This document shows positions 6,500-13,095 of a stretch of 13,515 bases of DNA, in pieces (the first letter of the stretch is position 1; every line of letters starts with the position of its first letter). The stretch is from Victivallales bacterium (GTDB lineage: Bacteria > Verrucomicrobiota > Lentisphaeria > Oligosphaerales > Oligosphaeraceae). The stretch spans positions 1 to 13,515 of the forward strand of contig JAGCSE010000302.1 in NCBI GenBank assembly GCA_017964325.1, written 5' to 3'. The notes under the pieces were generated by a model. The model did no database searches, was not told where the DNA came from, and was given only the letters and a program-made list of their open reading frames with translations. The position numbers were made by a program, and so were the translations under genes.

Positions 6500-8327
6500 C
6501 AATGATGGTGGCGGTTACAAAAATCAGCAGGTTTGTTGGCTCGCTGGTATTGGACGTGTGAGTGAACAAGGCGCCAATGAGGGGGATGTCGCCCAGGAAG
6601 GGGACTTTGTGGACTTCCTTCGTCTCGCGGTTTTCAACCATTCCGCCAAGGATGACGGTTTCGCCGCTGTTGATGGAGACGGCGGTGGCGAGGGTCTGTT
6701 CGTGTGTGCGCGGAAGGAGGACGTTGGTATCGACAGTTTTGTTCACCTTGTTTTCCGTGACCGTTTTGGTGGCTGCGTAATCTTCCCATTGGACGAATGT
6801 TACGATTTCCGGCTTGAGACCGAGGAGGATGGTCTTGTTGTCTGTGCCGATGCTGGGCAATACGTCGAATGTGATTCCCAAGGCGAGTGGAGTGGGTTTG
6901 CCAGAAGGAACGAGCACTTGGTCTTTTCCTTTGTCGCCGTTATCGACTGTCTGGAGACCGTATTCCTCGAAATAGACCATCTTGTCGCCTTTGCGGATAC
7001 GCGCCGTGCGGTTGTTGAGAGCGGTGATGCGCGGGGCGCTGAGGGTGACGGTGGAGGCTTTCTTTTCGAGTGCACTGATGAGCACGTCGAAACTGCGGTT
7101 GCCGATGATGCCGCTGACGGTCATGGCTCCGACGCCTTCGGCGTTTTCCGCCGTCAAGATGCCGAGCTTCGTGAAGAAATCGCTGATGTTGGCGTTTTCT
7201 TGGTTCTTGGCGGGGATGGTTTTGCCTATCTTACCACCGTTGTAATGAGTTAGCTCGACTCCGACATCATGGAGGTCCGATTCGCTGACGGTAAGAAAAC
7301 GCGCTTCGATGAGCACTTGCTTCGGCGGCTTGCTGAAGGTGGCGACGATTTTTTCGACTTCACGAATGTTGGCGAGCGTATCCCTCACGAGCAGGACGTT
7401 ACGTTGCGGGAACAGGTGGTAACTGCCGCCTGTCTTGGACTTTTCGAAGAATGCCTTGAGTGCGGTATCGAGGTCGGTATCCGCTTCCTTAGCCGTTTCA
7501 AATGCGGCCTTTGCGGCAGCGGCGACACCGATGCCTTCGGGGACGTTGGGGATAACGCCCTGCCGCAGGGGGATGATTTTCATCATGAGCTGCGGGCCTT
7601 CGGCGGGCTTGGCGAGCTTGGTGATCCAGATGATGTTTTCGCGGATGTTGAAATCAACTGCGAGCGTATAGGAGAGGTAGTCGAAAATTTCGCGCAGGGG
7701 GACGTCTTTGAAATTGGCGGAAAATGTCTTGCCTTTTAGGGCTTCGTCATTGAAGATGACATTGACGGGATCGGCCATGTTAAGTCCTTCCAAATCACGC
7801 AGTTGCATAGCGAATTCCGCAAGTGACATATTGGTGACCTTCATGGAGATGGTCTTGTCCATGAGTTTTTCAAGGAAATTCTGTTCGTCTTTCGTTTCCT
7901 CTTGGGGGATTTCGCGGGTTTTGTTGTAGTTTTTGGGCAGTTGCAGGCCTGTAAGGGATTCGTTGATGATGGTCTTTTGGTCGATGGCGAGATCGGTCTT
8001 GCTGAGCGTGAGTTTGCGAGCCAAATCGATAAGTTGCTGGAGGTCATCAAGTTCTGTCTTATATTCAGTGAACTGTCGCAATTGGCCCAAATAGTTTTCA
8101 GCTTCAACGAACCGATGTTCGCTGACCAATGTGCGGATGTATTCGAAGGCCTTGAGGATTTCCTCCCGTAACTGGCGTTGGTTGGCTTCCTTCTGGAGAC
8201 GTTCCAGTTCCGAGGCGTTGCGGATGGCCATTTCGTCTTCAAGCATGGAATTATGCTTGAAGATGGAACATGATGCCAGAAGGAGGCATGACACCGCCAA
8301 CGACATTGTCAAACGTATTATTTTCAT
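6465..8327 (-). CDS. Outer-membrane lipoprotein secretin (PilQ/GspD family)
   Basis: 620 residues. The N-terminus is a lipoprotein signal with lipobox LASC (17-20), so Cys20 is expected to be lipidated. Residues about 28-125 are helical and charged. A secretin-and-TonB N-terminal-like domain follows (about 155-237: FSANFKDVPLREIFDYLSY), then a second N-domain (about 245-335: HLFPQRNVLLVRDTLANIREV) and the secretin channel domain (about 335-612). This includes LSAPRITALNNRTARIRKGD and ends with the signature VPFLGDIPLIGALF (575-588) and LLIFVTATIID. It should form the outer-membrane ring through which a pilus or substrate passes. It is the first gene of the block, with a good ribosome-binding site, AGAAAGGA, 5 bases before the ATG. 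Akkermansia Amuc_1098 is a comparable secretin from the same type of locus. Confidence 0.93.
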   Translation of the reverse strand: MKIIRLTMSLAVSCLLLASCSIFKHNSMLEDEMAIRNASELERLQKEANQRQLREEILKAFEYIRTLVSEHRFVEAENYLGQLRQFTEYKTELDDLQQLIDLARKLTLSKTDLAIDQKTIINESLTGLQLPKNYNKTREIPQEETKDEQNFLEKLMDKTISMKVTNMSLAEFAMQLRDLEGLNMADPVNVIFNDEALKGKTFSANFKDVPLREIFDYLSYTLAVDFNIRENIIWITKLAKPAEGPQLMMKIIPLRQGVIPNVPEGIGVAAAAKAAFETAKEADTDLDTALKAFFEKSKTGGSYHLFPQRNVLLVRDTLANIREVEKIVATFSKPPKQVLIEARFLTVSESDLHDVGVELTHYNGGKIGKTIPAKNQENANISDFFTKLGILTAENAEGVGAMTVSGIIGNRSFDVLISALEKKASTVTLSAPRITALNNRTARIRKGDKMVYFEEYGLQTVDNGDKGKDQVLVPSGKPTPLALGITFDVLPSIGTDNKTILLGLKPEIVTFVQWEDYAATKTVTENKVNKTVDTNVLLPRTHEQTLATAVSINSGETVILGGMVENRETKEVHKVPFLGDIPLIGALFTHTSNTSEPTNLLIFVTATIIDENGEYVVAKP

Positions 8328-8332
8328 GATGT

Positions 8333-8340
8333 TCCTTTCT
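8333..8340 (-). promoter_or_regulatory. Ribosome-binding site of the secretin gene
   Basis: Reading the - strand, AGAAAGGA ends 5 bases before the ATG at 8327. It supports the chosen start and is the clearest Shine-Dalgarno in the pilus-like block. The other genes rely on overlap or very short spacing instead. Confidence 0.7.
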
Positions 8341-8432
8341 GTATTTTCAAGAAGAATGAAATGTCATATAGAAACGTATGAAAACAAGCACATATTTGCT
8401 TTTCAAGCCAAAAGCCGAAAGCTGAAAAGTGC

Positions 8433-8460
8433 TAATCACTAATCACTGAACACTAAGTAT
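8433..8460. repeat. Degenerate heptamer run TAATCAC/TAATCAC/TGAACAC/TAAGTAT
   Basis: Four consecutive 7-base units on the + strand, the first two identical, sit in the 184-bp gap between the esterase and secretin genes. They share the TAATnnn form with the TAATGCT run at 582. On the left they are flanked by a run of AAGCC/AAGCT words (8405-8428) and on the right by GGCTTTAAGCTTTAAG (8463-8478), so the whole gap is repeat-rich. No convincing terminator for the esterase gene was found here. Confidence 0.7.
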
Positions 8461-8511
8461 TTGGCTTTAAGCTTTAAGATTTAGGCATTTAGCACCGCAG
8501 CGAAATTGCTG

Positions 8512-9801
8512 TCACTGTCGTTCCCAGGCTCCGAGTTCGCGGTAGAACTGCTGGAAGCAACTGTGCGTCATGCCGAGCCCATGGACAATCTTCTTGTCCT
8601 GCACAGGGATGTTGTTGAAGGCGGCATAAACAGCGCAGGGGGCGCAAGTTGTGTCTGAGAATCCAACGGCGACACGAACGGGGCACTGGATGCGGGCGGC
8701 GAAATTGGCGCCATCGAAATAGGGGGCGTTTTTCTCCGCCGCTTTCTTCGCTTCTGGCGTTGGCTGGTTTTCAATGATGCGCGGCCACCCGCTCTGGCGG
8801 CCTTTTAGATAACCCATGGTGTCCGTGATGGCAGGCACGTAGAAGACGGCGCGTGTGAAATGGTGGTTGAGGCCCGTCAGATAGAAGCCGAAGCCACCGC
8901 CTTGGCTGGTGCCTGAATAGGTGAATTTGTTGAGATCGACGTAAGGCTGCCTTGCAAGCCAATTTACAGCGCGGTTGATGCCCAAGAGCGGTGCGTAGAA
9001 GAAATATTCTTCCCGCGAGGCGGCGATTCCCGCTGTGGAGTAACTGTTCGTGCGGTATTTTTCACGGAGGCGCTTGTTCATCTCGTCGTACGCTTTCTTG
9101 TGCTCTTCGACATTGAAGATCGGCTCGTAGTCATAGACGCAGATGAACATCTTGACAGCTTTGTCATCGCCGCCCATGTTGTTTGTCCAGCCGCCGTTTC
9201 CGGCTGCGGGGACGCTGAAGCGGACCGGATATTTCTTTTCCGCGGAGGCGTCTTTTGGCACGGAGAGATAGCCATAGACGCGACGGTTGTTGGCGGTTGC
9301 GAAGCTGATACGCCAGAAATTGAAAGCACCTGTTGAGCGTTCGGGCAGAAGCACTTGTTGCATGTCTTCGGGAACGGTTTCATCAAGATTTTTGACGGCG
9401 TTCGCCCAGAATGCGTCGAAATCGTCGGGGGAGGGGCTGCCTTTTATGATTTTTTCCGGCTCGTAGCCGACGCTCCAGCAGCGTGTCTGAGTGTTTTTCG
9501 CGGCGAGACGAAGGCGTAGGAAGCCTGGTTCGGGCAGGGTGCCTTCCATGGTGAATGTGTCGCCGTCGGCAAGATTCCATTTCTTTGTCGCGATGACTTT
9601 GGGGCCGAAATTGTCCAGAGACGCCTCTACGAAGCCTTCCTTCGGGACGGCTCCATCCTTTTCCTTTACTTTGACTGTGAAGACTGCTTTTTCGCCTATT
9701 TTGTAAAGGGCATCCGAATGGTCTGCCACGATAGCGAACTCAAGTGCAAAAAGCGGCAGTGCGAAGACAACCGCAAGCAATAGCATCAGTTTTTGTTTCA
9801 T
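8512..9801 (-). CDS. Secreted acetyl-xylan-esterase-like alpha/beta hydrolase (CE7/AXE1 type)
   Basis: 429 residues. A signal peptide covers about 1-19 (MKQKLMLLLAVVFALPLFA), so the enzyme is exported. Residues about 20-110 form an Ig-like N-terminal domain; the hydrolase domain starts around SPSPDDFDAFWANAV (122-136), the usual opening of AXE1/cephalosporin-deacetylase proteins. The catalytic triad is visible: Ser299 in SGTSQGGGFG (nucleophile elbow), Asp383 in GFSDTTCAPCAVY, and His413 in GMTHSCF. CE7 enzymes remove acetyl groups from xylo-oligosaccharides and other acetylated sugars. The N-terminal domain plus CE7 domain is a layout seen in Bacteroidetes and PVC glycan-degrading bacteria. 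AAAGGT lies about 6 bases before the ATG. The gene is divergent from the PHP-like gene. The exact acetylated substrate is not determinable. Confidence 0.88.
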   Translation of the reverse strand: MKQKLMLLLAVVFALPLFALEFAIVADHSDALYKIGEKAVFTVKVKEKDGAVPKEGFVEASLDNFGPKVIATKKWNLADGDTFTMEGTLPEPGFLRLRLAAKNTQTRCWSVGYEPEKIIKGSPSPDDFDAFWANAVKNLDETVPEDMQQVLLPERSTGAFNFWRISFATANNRRVYGYLSVPKDASAEKKYPVRFSVPAAGNGGWTNNMGGDDKAVKMFICVYDYEPIFNVEEHKKAYDEMNKRLREKYRTNSYSTAGIAASREEYFFYAPLLGINRAVNWLARQPYVDLNKFTYSGTSQGGGFGFYLTGLNHHFTRAVFYVPAITDTMGYLKGRQSGWPRIIENQPTPEAKKAAEKNAPYFDGANFAARIQCPVRVAVGFSDTTCAPCAVYAAFNNIPVQDKKIVHGLGMTHSCFQQFYRELGAWERQ

Positions 9802-9847
9802 GAAAATACCTTTGTGTTGATTGTGTGTGACGATACAGACAAACCGT

Positions 9848-9877
9848 AATATGAAAAACTATATTCTTAAATTGCAA
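9848..9877 (-). promoter_or_regulatory. Candidate sigma-70 promoter of the esterase gene
   Basis: On the - strand, TTGCAA (9877-9872) and CATATT (9853-9848) are 18 bases apart, each matching 4 of 6 consensus positions. It lies about 50 bp upstream of the esterase start. This is a by-eye match in AT-rich DNA and could be chance. Confidence 0.4.
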
Positions 9878-9886
9878 AAGGCAATT
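9870..9886. promoter_or_regulatory. Operator-like inverted repeat between divergent genes
   Basis: AATTGC-AAAAG-GCAATT is a perfect 6-bp inverted repeat with a 5-base spacer. It lies in the 141-bp gap between the divergent esterase and PHP-like genes and overlaps the candidate -35 box of the esterase promoter. That placement suits a repressor or activator site controlling both genes; a short chance hairpin is the alternative. Confidence 0.4.
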
Positions 9887-9932
9887 CAAACCGCTAAATT
9901 TTTAAGTAAAGTTTATACACAATAGACAAAAC

Positions 9933-9937
9933 AGGAG
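9933..9937 (+). promoter_or_regulatory. Ribosome-binding site of the PHP-like gene
   Basis: AGGAG sits 5 bases before the ATG at 9943 and fixes that start. A possible -10 box, TATACA, lies at 9914-9919, but no convincing -35 box accompanies it. Confidence 0.75.
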
Positions 9938-9942
9938 TTGAT

Positions 9943-11037
9943 ATGGCTGATGCAGTTGTTTTGAAGAATGGCGACGTTTTGATGCTGTCGAATATGCCCT
10001 CTGAACTGACGGCGCAGGTTCCGAAGGGCGGCAAGCTTCGTTTCATGCTGGAAGAAACGGATTGCGAGTGGCTTGTGGATTTCAACAAAGGTGAATGCGA
10101 TGTGGCGTTGGAGCATCGGAAAGGAGACGACCGCACGACAGGCCGCGCCGTTGTGGAGGTCGCCAGCCATGTGCAGACTCCTGCACGTGTTGAACTTGCA
10201 TGCGGAACACCGTCGAAGCGGACTGTCCGACTGCTGGTCTATACGGTTGGCGAACAGAAATCGGTGTCGCCAAATTATCCGCGAACGCCTGTCTTCAATA
10301 TGCTGATGGAGACTTGTCGAAAACGTGGCATCGTGTTGACTGACTGGCACATACACATACGTGGCGGCATGACGCCTGAACTTGCGGCAGAGCGTGAAGC
10401 AGATTGCGGGATTCGTTCCACCGCCATGGAAAACCATGGTCGTGAATGGGAAATCTATGATAACGAGAAGCTTAAGGTGTTTGCGGAAAAGGCTCATACT
10501 GTATCCGTCAATGGCCATCGCTTGCCGACAGGTATCCAAGTCAATGACCGCGATTGGTTTACGCAGATTGACGCGGAGACGCGGGCGTGTTTCGACTATA
10601 TTCTTGCCGACACGATGATCATGGGCAAGCTGCCGTCAGGTCGCGACAACCGCTTGTGGCTCGACCAAACCATTGATGATGTAAGTGCTTGGATGGCAGA
10701 CTATACAGCACACACTTTACAGATTCTCGGTGAACCGATTTCGATTCTGGCGAATCCGACATATTTGCCGAAGGAAATTGTAGGCGGTTATGACGAATTG
10801 TGGACGGACGAACGCATGAAGGCGGTCATCGGCAAGGCCGTTGAGAAGGGAATCGCCTTGGAAATCCAGGCTGGATCGCCTTTCCCGCAGCCGAAATTCT
10901 TGAAGCTTGCGAAGTCGATGGGGGCGAAATTCTCCTTCGGCACGAACAATTTTGATCCGACACCGAAGGATTTGTCTCGCTGGCTGGAGGCTATCGAATG
11001 GCTTGACATGACCGCCGATGATATGTGGTCATTATAA
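9943..11037 (+). CDS. PHP-superfamily-like protein with unusual metal-site residues
   Basis: 364 residues. Residues 1-112 are an uncharacterised, probably beta-rich N-terminal domain. From about 125 the protein resembles a PHP (polymerase and histidinol phosphatase) TIM-like barrel: DWHIHIRGGMTPE (134-146) contains the HxH motif and is followed by AxxxG(I), as in PHP motif I; MENHG (162-166) resembles motif II. Later blocks keep the pattern of strand ends but change ligands: GIQVND (197-202) where Glu is usual, LANPTYLP (269-276) where His-Pro is usual, and FGTNNFD (332-338) where G-S-D-x-H is usual. It may therefore bind metal differently or have lost hydrolase activity. No signal peptide, so cytoplasmic. 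It is divergent from the esterase and convergent with the isomerase-like gene, suggesting a sugar-related role; that is inference only. Confidence 0.6.
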   Translation: MADAVVLKNGDVLMLSNMPSELTAQVPKGGKLRFMLEETDCEWLVDFNKGECDVALEHRKGDDRTTGRAVVEVASHVQTPARVELACGTPSKRTVRLLVYTVGEQKSVSPNYPRTPVFNMLMETCRKRGIVLTDWHIHIRGGMTPELAAEREADCGIRSTAMENHGREWEIYDNEKLKVFAEKAHTVSVNGHRLPTGIQVNDRDWFTQIDAETRACFDYILADTMIMGKLPSGRDNRLWLDQTIDDVSAWMADYTAHTLQILGEPISILANPTYLPKEIVGGYDELWTDERMKAVIGKAVEKGIALEIQAGSPFPQPKFLKLAKSMGAKFSFGTNNFDPTPKDLSRWLEAIEWLDMTADDMWSL

Positions 11038-11041
11038 GTAT

Positions 11042-11113
11042 TTAACACAAAAATGCAAAGGCGCAGAGTCCATGAAAACTCTGCGTCTTAGCATATATGT
11101 GGCTTTGTGTTAA
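11042..11113. terminator. Palindromic repeat element acting as bidirectional terminator
   Basis: Between convergent genes, nested inverted repeats are visible. The outer arms are TTAACACAAA (11042-11051) and TTTGTGTTAA (11104-11113). ATGC (11053-11056) pairs with GCAT (11091-11094). The inner 12-bp stem is AAGGCGCAGAGT (11058-11069) with ACTCTGCGTCTT (11078-11089), one wobble pair and an 8-base loop. Its left half contains the CAAAGGCGCAGAG repeat word also seen at 3031-3083. AT-rich tails follow on both sides. Confidence 0.7.
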
Positions 11114-11123
11114 TATATAATAT

Positions 11124-12497
11124 TTATCGTATAATGGTCGCTTGGATGTCCATGTTGCGGCAGAGGGCTTCAAGGGCGTCGGCCTGGTCGCCGTACATCA
11201 GGGCGTAGTGGTGCTCCCAGCCGTTGTTGATGACTTCCTTGCGGAGGGCGTCGCAACCTGCGTCGAACTTGATTTTCAACGGGTTGCCGCGGACGAAGAG
11301 GTCCGTGTCCAGACCAGTTCCCGTTGCGATGAGCATGCGGAAACCATCGCCGTCGCGCGTTTCGCCGAGTCGTGCGAGCGTGACACGGCCAGGCTTCAGC
11401 GGGAACTCGTCCGTCACGCCTTTCACGCCGCCGCCTTCGACGGTGGCAGAACAACGTAAGTACGGCTGGAATCCAGGCTTGCAGAGATGGCAGGGGGCCG
11501 CGCCGCAATGCCACGCGACGCCGTATTCGCCTTCCATGACGATCATGTCGCAGAAGAACGGCATGTCGCCCGAAAGCTCCTGTCCGAGGCGCATCATGAC
11601 GGCACCATACACATCTCCTTCGCACGCCGTCAGATAGCCATGATTGGTCAGATGCCCGATGGTGGAGCATGCGGCGATGCCGTAGAGTCCGTCCAGAATG
11701 ATTTCCGGCCAGCAGCGCATGGCGAATGTATCGACGAGGAACTTGTCCTTCATCTTGCAGACGGCGGCGAACAGGCGGGCGGATTTTTCCAATTGGTTGC
11801 CTTTCGGACCGTCCGTCGGATGGCACGGCGCGTCGTTGAGAATCGTGGTTTTTGCGGCTTCGACTTCTGCATCCGTCAATTGGGCGGCGACGGTGAACAG
11901 TTCATGTTCCGTGATGATTTTGACTTCGGGGCCGAGCTTGCGACGGAGCAACATTTCTGAGCAGCAGCTTGTGTAGAAGCCCGGAACGCGGCCGCCGATA
12001 AGACCGATGCGCATCCGACCGAGTGTCTTCATCGCCTTGGCGACGCGGATGGCCTGAAGCATCTGGTCTGCGGCGTCCTGTGTGCCTGGCTGTGCATGTA
12101 CATGGAAATACGGGATATGGAGCCGCCACATGTGATGTGCGTTCATGTTGGCGGCGCAGAAGGAGTTGTTCTGCAGGCGACCGCCTTTCGGATCGGGTTC
12201 GGGCATGCTCCACAAGATGACAGGCGTGCCGAGGCGCTGTGCATACAACGGCGGGACGACGCCGAGGGAGAAGGTCATAAAATGCGTGACAAGCAGATCG
12301 GGCCTGTCTTTTTCAAAAGCTTCAAGTTGTTCGACGGCTTCGTCTTCCAATGTGAGCATGTGTTCGCCTCCGATGACTTCCACGCCGGGGAGGCTTTTCA
12401 GGAAGGCGAGGGCGTTGGCGCGGGCGGCTTCCAGCGTGTCGTTCGTCCAGTTGACTTTTGAAAGAGGCAGATATCCGATCTTGAATTTGGGTTCCAT
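11124..12497 (-). CDS. L-fucose/L-arabinose isomerase-family protein
   Basis: 457 residues, no signal peptide, so cytoplasmic. The N-terminal half has alternating alpha/beta Rossmann-like segments, including DLLVTHFMTFSLG (67-79), TPVILWSMPEP (91-101) and MRIGLIGGRVPGF (162-174). The C-terminal half has blocks typical of the FucI/AraA fold: DTFAMRCWPEI (256-266), ACEGDVYGAVMM (291-302), MIVMEGEYGVAWHCG (318-332) and a terminal GWEHHYALMYGD (426-437). Candidate metal ligands are Glu265, Glu293 or Asp295, and His429/430, assigned by analogy. The family interconverts aldose and ketose sugars, but many members are annotated only as isomerase-like and the substrate is unknown. GGAG lies 7 bases before the ATG. 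The family call is good; the exact reaction is not. Confidence 0.78.
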   Translation of the reverse strand: MEPKFKIGYLPLSKVNWTNDTLEAARANALAFLKSLPGVEVIGGEHMLTLEDEAVEQLEAFEKDRPDLLVTHFMTFSLGVVPPLYAQRLGTPVILWSMPEPDPKGGRLQNNSFCAANMNAHHMWRLHIPYFHVHAQPGTQDAADQMLQAIRVAKAMKTLGRMRIGLIGGRVPGFYTSCCSEMLLRRKLGPEVKIITEHELFTVAAQLTDAEVEAAKTTILNDAPCHPTDGPKGNQLEKSARLFAAVCKMKDKFLVDTFAMRCWPEIILDGLYGIAACSTIGHLTNHGYLTACEGDVYGAVMMRLGQELSGDMPFFCDMIVMEGEYGVAWHCGAAPCHLCKPGFQPYLRCSATVEGGGVKGVTDEFPLKPGRVTLARLGETRDGDGFRMLIATGTGLDTDLFVRGNPLKIKFDAGCDALRKEVINNGWEHHYALMYGDQADALEALCRNMDIQATIIR

Positions 12498-12544
12498 GAA
12501 TTGGCTCCGATGAAAAATGGTTTAAGATGAAATTTTTTTCATTT

Positions 12545-12572
12545 ATAATAATACGTATGGAAATGATGTCAA
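12545..12572 (-). promoter_or_regulatory. Near-consensus sigma-70 promoter of the isomerase-like gene
   Basis: On the - strand, TTGACA (12572-12567) and TATTAT (12550-12545) are separated by 16 bases: a perfect -35 box and a 5/6 match at -10, about 50 bp before the start codon. The spacer contains the 8-bp palindrome ATACGTAT (12551-12558), a possible operator half-site pair. This is the strongest promoter seen in the window. Confidence 0.65.
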
Positions 12573-12758
12573 TTTTTGATGGATTTTTCCAATACCTTTT
12601 CAATGGCAATGAAATGGTTGACATCTGCTATTCCATGAAAAAATGGTGTACAGACGGTTTTCAGGCGATGTTTTCGGTGAAGAGCCGCGAATGGTTGCTG
12701 CAAAGAATATGTCTCCGGCAGATGCGACCAAAAACATGACCAAATTTAATAAACCACT
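12573..12758. other. Intergenic stretch with no recognised gene
   Basis: Between the isomerase promoter and the Rpn tail repeats there is AT-rich DNA with no ORF I can support on either strand. The + strand has a 70-codon frame and the start of a longer frame that runs antisense through the Rpn tails; neither shows recognisable protein features. TTGACA at 12618-12623 (+) has no matching -10 box at a proper distance. Confidence 0.5.
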
Positions 12759-12788
12759 GCCATGTCGTTGTGCTCCGGATTATTTCGT

Positions 12789-13070
12789 TCAAGCTTTTGA
12801 TGTCAAGGAATTTGCCATGTACTGGTTTGCCTGGGCCTCGTCCAGGCCGAAATCAAGCTGCAGGTCCTCCTGTATCTGCGCGTCGGAGAAATGCCGCCTT
12901 CTTCTGCTTCGGATGAATCCCATGATTGCAGCGGCGATCCCTTCTGTCTGTCCTTCCATTCTCCCTTCCATTCTCCCTCTCTTTTCCCCCTTCCTTTCCC
13001 CTTTCTTTTCTCCTCTTCTCTCGCCCATGTCGAGCAGGTACTGGTCGTATGACGATACGTCTTTTGCCAT
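12789..13070 (-). CDS. Free-standing duplicate of the Rpn C-terminal domain (RpnS-like, putative antitoxin)
   Basis: 93 residues, the same length as the C-terminal segment of the neighbouring Rpn-like protein, differing at about 12 positions. It starts MAKDVSSYDQYLLDMG, then has seven four-residue units GERR-GEKK-GERK-GEKR-GRME-GRME-GQTE, then a helical tail GFIRSRRRRHF...QIQEDLQLDFGLDEAQANQYM. The reading frame has survived about 33 base changes without a stop or indel, which argues that it is translated. The start is 25 bases beyond the stop of the upstream gene, with GGAG 9 bases before the ATG, so reinitiation or independent initiation is possible. In Rpn systems the separately made C-terminal domain (RpnS) binds and blocks the toxic full-length protein; this copy could be an extra or diverged antitoxin, or a decaying duplicate. 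Confidence 0.65.
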   Translation of the reverse strand: MAKDVSSYDQYLLDMGERRGEKKGERKGEKRGRMEGRMEGQTEGIAAAIMGFIRSRRRRHFSDAQIQEDLQLDFGLDEAQANQYMANSLTSKA

Positions 13071-13095
13071 GTCGTTGTGCTCCAGATTGTTTCAT

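Noticed and set aside
6500..6502. TTG as the start of the PilM/PilN gene
   Set aside because: An ATG follows immediately, and ATG is the more usual start; the difference is one residue.
6345..7253. 302-codon + strand frame across the secretin and PilM/PilN genes
   Set aside because: It is a shadow of the secretin reading frame; the secretin signature and overlapping gene order lie on the - strand.
12618..12623. TTGACA on the + strand as a -35 box
   Set aside because: No -10-like sequence lies 16-18 bases downstream and no supported + strand gene follows.
12527..12739. 70-codon + strand frame in the gap before the Rpn tails
   Set aside because: No ribosome site, no recognisable features, and it overlaps the promoter of the isomerase-like gene.
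12853..13095. 80-codon - strand frame starting just after the Rpn-like stop
   Set aside because: It runs out of frame with the conserved 93-residue tail and yields a low-complexity arginine/lysine product; the in-frame copy at 12789-13070 is better supported.
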